64,000 nt of DNA, taken from the NCBI GenBank assembly GCA_933207985.1, contig OW240918.1, positions 109,482,992-109,546,991 on the forward strand, read 5' to 3'. Below the pieces are notes generated by a model. The model worked only from the letters and a program-made list of their open reading frames with translations, was not told the DNA's origin and made no database searches. The stretch comes from Pelobates cultripes (lineage: Eukaryota; Chordata; Amphibia; Anura; Pelobatidae). This document shows, piece by piece, positions 1 through 10,344 of this stretch. Each line of letters starts with the position of its first letter. Position 1 is the first letter of the stretch. The position numbers and the translations under genes are program-made.

Positions 1-1045
1 ATCTTATAGTTAGGATAGCCTTATGCCTATCCCACGCATGCTTAAACTCCTTTACTGTGTTAACCTCTACCACTTCAGCTGGAAGGCTATTCCATGCATC
101 CACTACCCTCTCAGTAAAGTAATACTTCCTGATATTATTTTTAAACCTTTGCCCCTCTAATTTAAGACTATGTCCTCTTGTTGTGGTAGTCTTTCTTCTT
201 TTAAATATGTGTTTACTGTGTTGATTCACTTTATGTATTTAAATGTTTCTATCATATCCCCCCGTCTCGTCTTTCCTCCAAGCTATACGTGTTAAGATCC
301 TTTAACCTTTCCTGGTAAGTTTTATCCTGCAATTCATGAACCAGTTTAGTAGCCCTTCTCTGAACTCTATCTAAATTATCAATATCCTTCTGAAGATACG
401 GTCTCCAGTACTGCGTACAATACTCCAAGTGAGGTCTCACCAGTGTTCTGTACAATGGCATGAGCACTTCCCTCTTTCTACTGCTAATGCCTCTCCCTAT
501 ACAACCAAGCATTCTGCTAGCATTTCCTGCTGATCGATTACATTGTCTGCATACCTTTAAGTCATCAGAAATAATCACTCCTAAATCCCTTTCCTCAGAT
601 GTTGAGGTTAGGACTCAAATATCAAATATTCTGTACTCTGCCCTTGATTTTTTACATCCAAGATGCATTATCTTGTACTTATCCACATTAAATGTCAGTT
701 GCCACAACTCTGACCATTTTTCTAGTTTACCTAAATCATTTGCCATTTGACTTATCCCTCCTAGAACATCAGCCGTATTACATATCTTGGTATCATCAGC
801 AAAAAGACATACCTTACCATCAAGACCTTCTGCAATATCACTAATAAAAATATTAAAGAGAATGGGTCCAAGTACAGATCCCTGAGGTACCCCACTGGTG
901 ACAAGCCCATGCTTTGAATATACTCCATTGACTACAACCCTCTGTTGCCTGTCACTCAGCCACTGCCTTACCCATCAAACAACATTGGAATCCAAACTTA
1001 AAGATTGCAATTTATTGATAAGCCTTCTATGTGCAACAGTGTCAA
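1..1045 (-). mobile_element. CR1/L2-type LINE relic, RT and 3' end, truncated by window edge
   Basis: This is a non-LTR retrotransposon fragment on the minus strand. Reading from about 1045 downward gives the RT palm, with SGVPQGSVLGPILFN and the catalytic LFADD box (near 800-900). The RT C-terminal region follows, with LVRPHLEYC and RVQRRATK (ORF 578-252), then the end motif FTERVVDAWNSLPAE near 60-130. These are hallmarks of the CR1/L2 branch of LINEs. In-frame stops (after DSNVV and after EYRIFDI) and frame breaks show it is dead. The 5' side stops abruptly at about 1045, as expected of a 5'-truncated insertion. The 3' end runs off the window at position 1. The same C-terminus is present in plus orientation at 17265-17578, so the two copies can be compared directly. 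Confidence 0.9.
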
Positions 1046-1640
1046 AAGCTAGAGTTGAACGGACACCTGGATGTTCGGGTCCGGCGGGTTCGGCCGAACT
1101 TTGAAAAAAAGTCTGGGTTTGGGCTCGAACTTGACCCCAAACTAGACCCCAAACCCTATTGAAGTCAATGGGGACCTGAACTTTTGGCCACAAAAATGCC
1201 TCTAAAAAACTCCTGGAAAGAGCTAGAGAGCTGAAAAAAGCAAGTAAAATGGGGTAAGAGTGCCCTGCAAACAAATGTGGGTAGGGAAATCACTTAAAAT
1301 AACATAAACATTAAAAATACAGCTGAGCCATAAAATAGCACTAGATGGAATCTTTAATTTTAGCTTTGGAAGAACATAAATCAAAATCTAAAGCATGGCT
1401 GTCAGGAGGAGCAACATAATTATCCATTTGAGAAAGGGTTGGAGTGCAGGGCATTCTCATTTCATTGTTCAAACTGAGCTCAACTCCTGATGCATGGAGA
1501 AAAGGTCTTCACAAGCCTCTGCTATTGTGTACATAGTTTATACTAAGTGACCCATTGGTTGAGGAGGTGGTGATCGTGGCGGTGTAGGTGGAAGCGGCGG
1601 TGGAAGAGGATGAGGTAGCCAACACTGTTTTTGATATATT
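1046..1640. repeat. Dispersed repeat module, left part (interrupted by the Ngaro-like element)
   Basis: It begins with a GTTCGGG/TTCGGCCGAAC-rich stretch (1052-1180) and ends in a GA-rich tract just before GGTAGCCAACACTG. The 1485-1630 part recurs at 6941-7070, and inverted at about 24020-24190 and 24290-24345. The first 40 bases resemble a piece embedded in the 18S-derived repeat at 23123-23164. The module continues on the far side of the inserted retroelement at 6852. Its class is unknown. It carries no significant ORF and looks non-autonomous. Confidence 0.6.
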
Positions 1641-1732
1641 GGAAGGCATGGCCTGAAGTTGTGGGAGGGGCTATAGACCTATAAAAGGGACTTCCCCCTT
1701 TCCCTACTTACCTTTGTTGGTCAGACGAATAG
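1641..1732 (+). repeat. A1 split direct repeat of the Ngaro-like element
   Basis: This 92-bp terminal repeat starts GGAAGGCATGGCC and ends CAGACGAATAG. It is repeated at 6598-6689 with very few differences, for example CTTCCC versus CTCCCC near the middle. It marks the left terminus of the element. Confidence 0.88.
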
Positions 1733-2104
1733 ACTGTTCAAGGTCAGCATTTGCATGAGATCCACTTCCAGGTCATACAAGACGCCATTTTGGTTTCACC
1801 TCTGCTCCATGAGGTCTCCTACTCCAAGCTGTGTACAGGATTCCTGCAGCAGGGTTTTCCGTTAATCCAGTGGCTTTCTCTCTGGTTAGTATCGCATTTG
1901 GTGTCTCAGGGACTCTCAAACTGTAAACTGACCCACCTGTCGCGCCAGGATTAGTTCTCACGGCGTTCAGCACAGCACAGGTCCTCATTTATTTATTTCG
2001 TTACCTTATACTCACCTAGCTGTTCATATAAAATGTGTTGTTTAAAATCTGTTTTGGTTAAAATCTGTTGGGTTAAAATCTGTTTGTTTAAAACCACAAA
2101 CGAA

Positions 2105-3020
2105 ATAAAATTTTTCGCCTACACACTGACCCCTACCGGTCTTTTGGTGTACTACAGGCTTCTTAGACATTATCGCATTTCATGTTGTTTAACAAATAAA
2201 CGACTGCAATTTTTTCGCCTACACACTGACCCCTACCGGTCTTTTGGTGTACTACAGGCTTCTTAGACATTATCGCATTTCATGTACAAACCAACGAAGC
2301 ACTGCATTTTTCGCCTATACACTGACCCCTACCTGTCTTTTGGTGTACTACAGGCTTCTTAGACATTATTGCATTTCATGTACAAACCAACGAAGCACTG
2401 CATTTTCGCCTACACACTGACCCCTACCGGTCTTTTGGTGTACTACAGGCTTCTTAGACATTATCGCATTTCATGTACAAACCAACGAAGCACTGCATTT
2501 TTCGCCTATACACTGACCCCTACCTGTCTTTTGGTGTACTACAGGCTTCTTAGACATTATTGCATTTCATGTACAAATCAACGAACCACTGCATTTGCGC
2601 CTGCACACTGACCCCTACCGGTCATTCAGTGTACTACAGACTTCTCAGACATTATTGCATTTAATGTACAAACCAACAAACCAATGCATTTTTCACCAAC
2701 ACACTGACCCCTATCGGTCATTCTGTGTACTACAGGCTTCTTAGACGTTTTTTGCATTTCATGTACAAACCAATAAACCTCTGCATTTTCACCTACACAC
2801 TGACCCCTACCGGTCATTCAGTGTACTACAGGCTTCTCAGACATTATTGCATTTCATGTACAGCCAACGAACCACTGCATTTTTGCCTAAATGCTGACCC
2901 CTACCGGTCAATCAATATACTACAGGCTTCTCAGACTTTATTTCACTTCATAAGCAACCAAACTAACTACAGCATTTTTGCTTTTATACTGACTCCTATC
3001 TGTCAAACAGTACAGGCTTT
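2105..3020 (+). repeat. Tandem array of about 95-bp units in the 5' region of the Ngaro-like element
   Basis: There are about ten head-to-tail units. Each contains ACTGACCCCTACCGGTC, then GTGTACTACAGGCTTCT, then GCATTTCATGTACAAACC. The ACTGACCCC motif recurs near 2125, 2225, 2321, 2415, 2512 and onward at roughly 95-base spacing. Units decay toward 3000. Short ORFs here (for example 2033-2266 and 2725-3078) only translate the repeat. YR retroelements often carry arrays in their untranslated regions, and a regulatory or promoter role would be inference. Confidence 0.9.
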
Positions 3021-4640
3021 TCAGACATATGGTTATTACCCTCATAACATTCCCACTATAATTATAATTACACAATAACACTGCCTTACAACTCATGCTT
3101 GCTGTGATATAATCATTCCTGCATACCTGCCTACATAGGCATTTAGTTACATTTACTGACAATACGCATACATTTACCCAAGAATGCACATACTATTTAA
3201 AGCACTATGCAGGATTCCAGAGTCTAATACGGAATATTTACATGTTTGCAAGCTTAAAATATAAGTCCTTCCAATTACGTATTTTCACGTTAGGTTATTC
3301 AGCTGCCAGTCATGGTTCACTACACTCATGTTTCGGGGTACAGTAGTATTCCATATCACACATGATATAACACTCCTGACAAGTTAATTTCCTTCAAACA
3401 GGGGCATTACAAGCATACAATAAACATTGGGACGGAGCACTTTGCTCTATTAAACTTGCATAACACACATATGGGTATACGCTTTTAAATGTCTATATTC
3501 AATTTTCATACATTGTTTTACCCGTCCAAGATACAGGTATTAATAACCCTTACGACCAGTAAGGGTATCTAATCATACTACCTGGTACATACACCTGCTC
3601 ATGTGGTATATACATACATTTTCTGTTTCCCCCTGGGTATATCCTTAGCGTACTGGCAATTAGGGACTATAGGTTTCCAATAGGTATTCTCCTTTCTTGG
3701 CATCCATGCCTGTCGTATAGTGGTCCCGTGAGGCCAACACCCCGCCTCAATGCTCGGAGGCAAACACCCATCGGGCCACTCGTGAGCTAGCCGTCTCGCA
3801 TGGCATATAGAGAGGGCCTCACCTGTCACTCCCTTCCCCTTTTTTCTGGTTACAGTCACCGAGAGGCCAACATCCTGCCACCACGTTGGTGGCCACAAAA
3901 ATCCCCATTGCATAGGTAGAGCCTCTCAAGTCACTTGGCAATTAGCAGGACCTCACCTGTCACCAAATAAAAGCCAGTACTAGCACACTGTGGGTTCATA
4001 TAATAATCGCTATCTGTTTTTTAGTATGTATCAAGCAGGTGGTAAAGATTTCTCTCTATCTAACACTCCAGCTAGAGTCAACACACTTTCACTTGGAGAA
4101 GATGTTGCTAGTCCCACACGACAATTTTTGTCCCAACATAGTGGACGATCACGTTTCAGGCTCCAGGCTCTAGCACCTTTGGTAGTACGTAGAGAACTAC
4201 CAGAGACAAATTGGGTCATCTCATTCTCTTTGGCAAATCCCAGTATGCAACAATTTCCTTGTTGGCACATGTAGTTTCAGTGCATGCAGACTGTTGCAGA
4301 CATGTTCTCAATATGTCAGGGCACATGCAAAACCATGTGTCCCAATAAATGTACCCTGAACCTTACTTCACGTCTGTAAACATTATGCATTTCCAGTACT
4401 TTCTAACTCATCACCCTTCCAGATATTTAGTTTATTTCCTAATCTCCGAATTTTAAAGGCCTTCTGTACAGGTATTGCCATATACTTTTGGGGGAATCTA
4501 GAATGCCATAACTTGCAGTCATCACAGCAGCATCCAACAGCTGGCATTACACTCATGGCCCAAGAAATAGCAGAAAGATTTCTACCTGGGCCTCTCCGAT
4601 CTACACCATTTACAGTGTGGCGCAATCCCATTGGGATTGT
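3021..4640 (+). other. Ngaro-like element, region upstream of RT (possible gag remnant)
   Basis: This lies between the tandem array and the RT remnant, where a gag gene would be expected. A 94-codon frame at 3990-4274 is open and continues after its stop in a broken, degraded frame. No motif lets me name it as gag, so the assignment rests on position alone. At 3720-3950 there are repeated GAGGCCAACA blocks typical of untranslated sequence. Confidence 0.4.
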
Positions 4641-5680
4641 CACAGGGAATCTTCCCTCACACTGTAACTGATCATAGACTTTTCAGCACCTCACGCCTCG
4701 GCTACCTCAAGTCTCAACTCCCTCATACCCTCAGAGGAGTTTTCATTACAGTATGCTACCATTGTTCATACCATTACAGCTATCACTCAAGCAGGGGGGG
4801 AAGCCTGGTTAAGTAAAACTGATATCACAAACGCATTTCAGACTACCACCCTACACTGGCACTTACAGGGCATTTATGGGCAGCAGTTATATATTTCTTC
4901 TCCTGTATAACTTTCGGGTCAAGAGCATCCCATAATCTTCAATATATTCATTGAACTCTTTGCTGGTTGTGGTTAAACATATCCAGATGCCCCACAGTCA
5001 TACACTCACAAGATGATTTATTGTTTGTCAAAGGGAACGCCATTCCCTCTAGAAACTTCAAGGAAGCCATTAGTAAGTCTGAACACTTGGGTGTCCCAGA
5101 ATTCCCTAAGGTCACAGAAGACACAGACGCTATTGTTACATTCCTGGGCATACAACTTGACTCAGCATCCATGCCAACAAGTTACCACGTGAGAATTGGA
5201 ACAGTCGCAACAACACCAATTACCACCTCCTGCTTGGTACTTGCAACCGCATGGAACTACAATCCCTACCAGGTTCCTTAAATTTTGCTATGCGCATCAT
5301 ACCACAGGCCGCGCTTTCATCTAAGACCACTTTGCTTTTTGCACACTCCCGCATGATGATCAGGGGCTGTCCCTAGACAACCAAGCCACGGCAGACCTAC
5401 ACATATGGTGGACGTTCTTAACCACACATAATGGTAAACTATTGTGGCAGCTGCCGTGACAGCCGCCATGGCAGGGGGGTCATTTATGGACAAGGTCATG
5501 GATTACATGAACCTCGCCAACATAGCCGAGCTCTGACAAAACTGGCCTTGTCCACCAGCACTCAACACGCTTGCTACAGGGTTTTACACTTATACAATAC
5601 GTTTCATGTCGGACCATCACTTAGATAGCTGGTTTGAGGTTTCACCACTTATGGCCTTCGCCTCTTTTTGCCACCTTAAG
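4640..5680 (+). pseudogene. Reverse transcriptase / RNase H remnant of the Ngaro-like element
   Basis: Shifting between frames recovers the RT order of motifs. AWLSKTDITNAFQ (4803-4841) corresponds to the palm KxDxxxAF box. A TFGSRAS block follows near 4912. SQDDLLF (near 5006) stands where YLDDFL is normally found, and HLGVPEFPK...VTFLGIQLD (5080-5160) is the region after the active site. Further on, a frame around 5370-5440 reads ATADLHIWWTFL then NGKLLW, as in the connection/RNase H start of YR retroelements. The tyrosine of the catalytic box is replaced by glutamine. Frameshifts near 4910 and stops throughout show it is inactive. Confidence 0.78.
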
Positions 5681-5869
5681 TTAAAAATTCTCGCACAACA
5701 CAGTTAAACTTATCTCTACGTATTTCTCCTTCCCAAACAACAAGGGTTCCTATCCTCCTACCCCATCCATACCTTGCTTAGAGACATAGCCAAGCGGACA
5801 TTCCCGCTAAAACTAAATAATGGCCATAGACATACAATGTTCAAACCATGTCAGAACCACTCGACCATG

Positions 5870-6400
5870 CACCTTCTGAGCTACGCACCAATGTAGTTAT
5901 CAAAACTGCTACCTATCTAGCCTTAAACGGCTTTCTCAGGCCCAAAAATAACTCGCTATCAGTGGCCAACATCATAAACAAGAGTGCCTGTTTACCTCTT
6001 ATCTTCTAAAACACACAGACCACTATGTCCGGTCCCTTCCTAAAACTAAGACGAGTCAGATGGGCGAGCCAGTGCATATAACCTACTACCTTGCAAGCAA
6101 TGCTGGGTGCCCGGTTAAGTTACTGGTTACGTTCTTGGGCATGCCACCATACGCACCACTGAACCATTACTGTCGCTGTACGATACTGTCCTTCCCACAG
6201 GTAAGTTCATGCACTATGTCCACCTACTCATTCACCGGGCTCAAACTAAACCCTAGCGACTACTCAGGGCACTCTTTTAGGATAGGAGCAGCCTCCACGG
6301 CCTATAGCCAAGACATCCCCACACAAGTTAAGTCACAGGGCTGCTGAGAATCATAGGCTTATGCGACTTACATACCACAGCCGATTCAGGAATTAAGAAG
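5870..6400 (+). pseudogene. Tyrosine recombinase remnant of the Ngaro-like element
   Basis: This is the integration enzyme of the element, acting on circular DNA. A helical N-terminal part (TATYLALNGFLRPK near 5910-5950) leads, in the frame of the ORF 6060-6347, to GLKLNPSDYSGHSFRIGAAS. There the HxxR pair of the catalytic RHRY set is intact. After the frame's stop the same reading frame continues AYATYI (near 6355-6375), which holds the expected nucleophilic tyrosine. A stop stands in place of the conserved tryptophan before it. It sits directly upstream of the B1-A2-B2 terminus, as expected for this class. Confidence 0.8.
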
Positions 6401-6435
6401 CGTTCATTAAAAAGTCTACCTAATGGTTAATAAAT

Positions 6436-6597
6436 GCACCCTGTATAATGTTTTGCATTAATATGTCTCTTTTTTCCCACTTTTTATCGGCCTACAGCAT
6501 ACGTCGGTATCGGCACACCTCAACCGATTATTCCTAAAGCTACATCTCTACAACCCATCTTATTCTATATCATATGAAAATGCCCCGAACACAAATT
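6436..6597 (+). repeat. B1 split direct repeat
   Basis: This block of about 160 bp contains CCCACTTTTTATCGG, the CAGCATACGTCGGT segment and the end CCGAACACAAAT. It is repeated as B2 at 6690-6851. The second half is nearly identical and the first half more divergent. Confidence 0.85.
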
Positions 6598-6689
6598 GGA
6601 AGGCATGGCCTGAAGTTGTGGGAGGGGCTATAGACCTATAAAAGGGACTCCCCCCTTTCCCTACTTACCTTTGTTGGTCAGACGAATAG
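6598..6689 (+). repeat. A2 split direct repeat
   Basis: Second copy of the 92-bp A1 repeat, located between B1 and B2. This placement gives the element its A1...B1-A2-B2 organisation. Confidence 0.88.
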
Positions 6690-6851
6690 CCCCACCCTCC
6701 ACTTCCATTGTTCATATTTCCTCTATGTAAACCCACTTTTTACCGGCCTACAGCATACGTCGGTTTCGGCACACCTCAACCGATTATTCCAAAAGCTACA
6801 TCTCTACAACCCATCTTATTCCATATCATATGAGAATGACCCGAACACAAA
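6690..6851 (+). repeat. B2 split direct repeat and right terminus
   Basis: Second copy of B1, ending CCGAACACAAAT at the TA-rich junction with the host repeat module. It marks the right end of the Ngaro-like element. Confidence 0.85.
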
Positions 6852-7065
6852 TATATATATACATTTTATTTTAATTGTGGTAGCCCACAAAATATTGGGA
6901 CAAAAGAAACATTTGCGGCCTGCGGTGCATTTCTTGCAGTCCTGATGCATGGAGAAAAGACCTTCACAAGCCTCTGCTAATGTGTACCTAGTTTATACTA
7001 AGTGACTCATAGGTTGAGGAGGCGATGACCGTTGCGGTGGAGGAGGAGGATGAGGTAGCCAACAC

Positions 7066-7107
<42 letters not shown>

Positions 7108-7140
7108 TTTAATTGGGGTAGACCACAAAATATTAGGACA
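6852..7140. repeat. Dispersed repeat module, right part and a second unit, with (TA)n
   Basis: It resumes the module split at 1640: a stretch with GTGGTAGCCCACAAAATAT and TTGCGGCCTGCGG, then the same GATGCATGGAGAAAAG segment as 1485. The GA-rich block and an uninterrupted (TA)n tract (about 7072-7103) follow, then another copy of the GTAGACCACAAAATATT segment. It shows the module is tandemly arranged and supplies an empty-site model for the retroelement insertion. Inverted copies lie at about 23990-24345. Confidence 0.65.
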
Positions 7141-7197
7141 TTTAAAAAAAGACAACTCTGTTCCGCAGAGTAGCTGTTGACATTATAGTTGCGCAGG

Positions 7198-7684
7198 AAC
7201 TTTGTTGACTCTAAAGAACCTCGGGCCAATCGCACATCCCCGTGGCGGCGACTTTGCATGCGGATGTCATCCATATCAACTTTCGATGCCAGTTTCTGCG
7301 CCTACCATGGTGAACATGGGTAATGGGGAATCAGATTTCCATTCAGTACAGGGACTCTGAAAAATGGCTACCACATGCAAGGAAGGCAGCAGGCGCGCAA
7401 ATGACCCACTCCCGACGCGGGAAGGTAGTGACGACAAATAACAATACAGGTCTCTGTAATTGTAATGAGTCCACTTGAAATCCTTTAACTCTGATCAATT
7501 TGAGGGAAGTCTGGTGCAGAGCCACTGACCCGTGAGTGCTGCAGCTGAAACTCCACTATCGCTTGCTGCTGCTCGCACAGTCTCATGAGGTGGTAAGCGG
7601 GAAGGCCGAAGTTACGCTGCAGCGCAGACAGACGAGCAGCAGCAGGGTGACAACGCCAAAAGCAAGCACAGCCGCTACAGTGAA
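7198..7684 (+). pseudogene. 18S rRNA-derived repeat segment, copy A (permuted fragments)
   Basis: Positions 7198-7521 read as degenerate sense-strand 18S rRNA, roughly nt 200-560 of the mature molecule. Recognisable blocks include CCTCGGGCC, TATCAACTTTCGATG, GCCTACCATGGTGA, GGCTACCACATG, AAGGAAGGCAGCAGGCGCGC, ACCCACTCCCGACGCGG and ATGAGTCCACTT. A non-rRNA-like linker of about 140 bp follows. About 25 bases from much nearer the 18S 5' end come next (CAGCCGCTACAGTGAA, ending at 7684), so the rRNA pieces are in permuted order. Dense substitutions exclude a functional rRNA. The same arrangement recurs inverted at 23046-23942, so this is a dispersed repeat family and not a single rDNA pseudogene. 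SINEs derived from 5S and 28S rRNA are known; I do not recall an 18S-derived family. Confidence 0.85.
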
Positions 7685-7758
7685 TGTGACATCCTGTTCC
7701 AAGTTGCGGATCAGTCTGGTGATGGCTTCTGGTATCCAGTACTCTTTTTACTGAAGCT
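7685..7758 (+). mobile_element. LTR fragment inserted in the 18S-derived repeat
   Basis: It starts TGTGACATCCTG exactly at the TACAGTGAA point of the 18S 5' fragment and runs through GGTATCCAGTACTCTTTTT. It matches the start of the solo LTR at 29725 and, inverted, the LTR remnant at 23192-23461. It is truncated at about 7758. Confidence 0.7.
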
Positions 7759-8600
7759 TATCTCTTTTTTCCGCCCGAGGGGAAAAAAAATGGTGATAAC
7801 CGTTTTTCCTCTTTTGACTCATTGTTTTTATATTTTTTTACAGTATTTTTAGCGTCAGTTCTTTGTATCGCCATTTTTAATTAAATGGATACCTTTTCAA
7901 GTGAAGCAAGTATATTCTTATGTTTTTCTCTTTCTCTCCTTATTTCCCCTTCCTCACTCTCCCCTTTTCTCCTCTGTGTGATTGTATTTCAGTGTGGTAG
8001 ATATCGGCATTAATATTGGCTGTGGCTAGTTGAATGCTTATATATCAATGAAATAATTCATGAATATGAGTGGGAGATTGATCAAATGAATCTGATTATT
8101 TATACAGAATGTTTTGATATGCATAAAAGCCCATAGCCTCTAAATCTTCTTTTCTTTCCTTCTGGGCTATTTGATTGATCTTTATTGTTTAGATCTTTAC
8201 AGGGGTATTATATTCTAAATGTTGCTTTTCTTAAATGCATTCTATGAGCTTTAAAACTTCTCCTTTTAGTTTTTTCCCCTACCCCCTCTCACATATGTGT
8301 GGATTTTCTATATTATTTCTCCATCACCATTATTTACATTGCCTTCTGAAGTCAGATATCATATACACAGTTCTGTTTGGTGAGCAGAATGGGGACGTAT
8401 CGTTCTGTTCAGTACCTTCAAATATTTGTAGCTTTATAGCCTTTGTACCTCTATCTTGTAGTCTCGAGCATTTGTATTCCTTTCACTCTTATTCACCCGA
8501 CTTCTCCGATGTCCATCTTCAGCGAGGCATGCGTGCGTCACGTCATCACCTATATTAAAACAAATGAATAAAAAATTAATAGATTGGAAAAAAAAATCAA
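7759..8600. other. AT-rich stretch without recognisable feature
   Basis: Pyrimidine-rich, low-complexity DNA. A 107-codon frame at 8235-8558 has no recognisable motif. It might be a rearranged 5' piece of the adjacent LINE, but I cannot show this. Confidence 0.4.
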
Positions 8601-8617
8601 ATTTCTTGGTGGTGTAG

Positions 8618-10340
8618 AATAAATATTTTGAAATCTTATATCTTCCCTAAATGGGTATATCTATTAAGACTTATTCCACTTAATTTCCCAGAGGCTTGGC
8701 TAACAATGATACAGACAGCATTCAGGAAATTTGTATGGCAGGGTAAGGCCCTAAGGCCCCAGGGGGTATTGGTGTGCCCAATGTGGAACAAGTCTATAGG
8801 GCAAGTAGACTATCACACGCTATAATAATCCAACAGAAAAACAGTATTAAGACAAGCTGGTGTCAAATTGAACAAAAGTATATTGAACTGTAAAAACTTA
8901 AGTATAGAAACATAGAATGTGACGGAAGATTAGAACCATTCGGCCCATCTAGACTGCCAAATAAGTATATTCTCTTGGACAACTGTAGAGCCAGATAAAA
9001 CACAATTTTCAAGGAAGAAGGAAAAAAGCTTTAACCTATTCCTCAAAACCATCTTAGACATATCCTAGAATTGGGGAAAAAATAGAAAAAGTATGGGCCT
9101 AAAGAATAAAGTGATTGTGGAAAATTATATTGAGATCTTAAAATATAATATTCAAAACATAAAATTAGAGAGATGGAAAGATTTAGGCATAACAAGTATT
9201 AAGAATATGATAGTTCACAGGGAAATAAAGCCTTTTAGACGATTACAACAGGAATATGGCTTAGCTTACCGAATACTGAAATATTCAACTACTTGAGGGT
9301 AAACGGGTATATTAAGAAGCATTGATACATTGGGAATGCAGATCAATTAGTAGATTAATAAATCTCTTTCAAAAAGAGAATAATAAGGGGTTGTTAGCAC
9401 ACTGTAGTAGATTGATAGAAAGGGAGGAGAAGTCTATAAATATAAAAGCCCTTAAAATATGGCAAAAAGATTTAAACCTAATAATTAATAAAGAAGACTG
9501 GACGTACTCCCTAAACTATATTAATAAAGTAATACATAGTTTAAATATAATAGAAACAAATTACAAAATCATGAATAGGTGGTATAGAGTACCTGCTTTT
9601 TTTATCTATGATATACCCAGTAGTACCTAATAATTGTTGGAGATGTGGTATGAATAATGGAGATTATATGCATATATGGTGGCAATGTCCATCAATACAG
9701 CTTTATTGGGAAATGATAAAAACTAAAATTGTATATTTTATTGGGCAGATTATTACTCCTTGCTCAGAATTGTTTTTGTTACATATAGGATTAGGTTTAT
9801 GGTTAAAGTATAATAGAGATTTTGTTTGATAGCCAGGCATTAGAGAAACATAGATACTCCTGGATGGCAGGAAGTAGAGAATCAATTAATATATCAATTA
9901 AAAATGGAGAGAGGACTGTGGATACAAAAAAAGAGCTCCACAACATTGAGTTTATAATTGGAAAAATTGGACCACAGCAGAAGAGGGTAAAAAAGAAAGA
10001 CATATAGGTTTTTGAAGATATGTTTGGACGGTATTCCCTGATTGATAGCAGAGGATGGTGGTGGGGGGGGGGGGTGGTTTAGGGGAACTTTATTTTTACC
10101 CTTATATGTTTAAGAAATAATGTACACACAATGAACCATGATTGTATTGAAATTTAATTAACACAGAATGAGAAAAATAAAAGTGGGAAAAATTTATTTT
10201 TCCTTTTCTGTAACGTTTTTGTAAAGTATTTGTAATGTATTTGATATAGAAAAGAGAAAGACAAAAATAAAAATGATATAAAAAAAAAGCAGGCAAGCGT
10301 GCCAAGTATAAAAAGAAATTGAACAAAAAAAAAAAGTTGT
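8618..10340 (+). mobile_element. L1/Tx1-like LINE, 3' portion of ORF2 and 3' end
   Basis: The conceptual product starts with the region after the RT domain (FPKWVYLLRLIPL, then FRKFVWQGK, 8628-8825). It ends with a C-terminal zinc-knuckle-like motif, CWRCGMNNGDYMHIWWQC, at about 9620-9690 (C-x2-C-x8-H-x4-C), as in L1/Tx1-clade ORF2 proteins. Intervening frames at 9093-9296 and 9322-9630 carry the lysine-rich linker. Frameshifts and stops break it into at least four frames. An A-rich 3' end with several A-runs closes it near 10285-10340. A CR1/L2 3'-end fragment interrupts it at about 8896-8975. The 5' part of the element is missing. Confidence 0.8.
8896..8975 (-). mobile_element. CR1/L2 LINE 3'-end fragment
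   Basis: The minus strand reads GGCCGAATGGTTCTAATCTT then TGACATTCTATGTTTC-like sequence. This matches the terminal part of the CR1/L2 copy at 17520-17575. It is a very short 5'-truncated insertion within the L1/Tx1-like LINE. Confidence 0.75.
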
Positions 10341-10344
10341 GAAC

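Larger units (their letters stand above)
1639..6851 (+). mobile_element. Ngaro-like tyrosine-recombinase retrotransposon with split direct repeats
   Basis: This is a 5.2-kb retroelement recognised by both coding remnants and termini. RT/RNase H remnants (4640-5680) precede a tyrosine recombinase remnant (5870-6400), all on the plus strand. The ends form a split direct repeat: A1 (1641-1732) at the left end, and B1 (6436-6597), A2 (6598-6689), B2 (6690-6851) at the right. The order A1-ORFs-B1-A2-B2 is the known hallmark of Ngaro/PAT-type YR retroelements, which integrate by recombinase and leave no long target duplication. It lies in a TA-rich tract: GATATATT on the left and ATATATATA on the right. 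The flanks belong to one repeat module whose uninterrupted version is visible at 7050-7110. The coding regions carry several stops and frameshifts. Confidence 0.85.

Noticed and set aside
2105..3020. Possible CRISPR-like array
   Set aside because: Units are directly contiguous, about 95 bp each, without unique spacers, and they lie inside a eukaryotic retroelement.
7198..7521. Functional 18S rRNA gene
   Set aside because: Only partial, permuted and heavily substituted. No 5.8S/28S or spacer sequence nearby.
7759..8600. 5'-inverted part of the following L1/Tx1-like LINE (twin priming)
   Set aside because: No motif of the upstream LINE coding region could be read on the minus strand.
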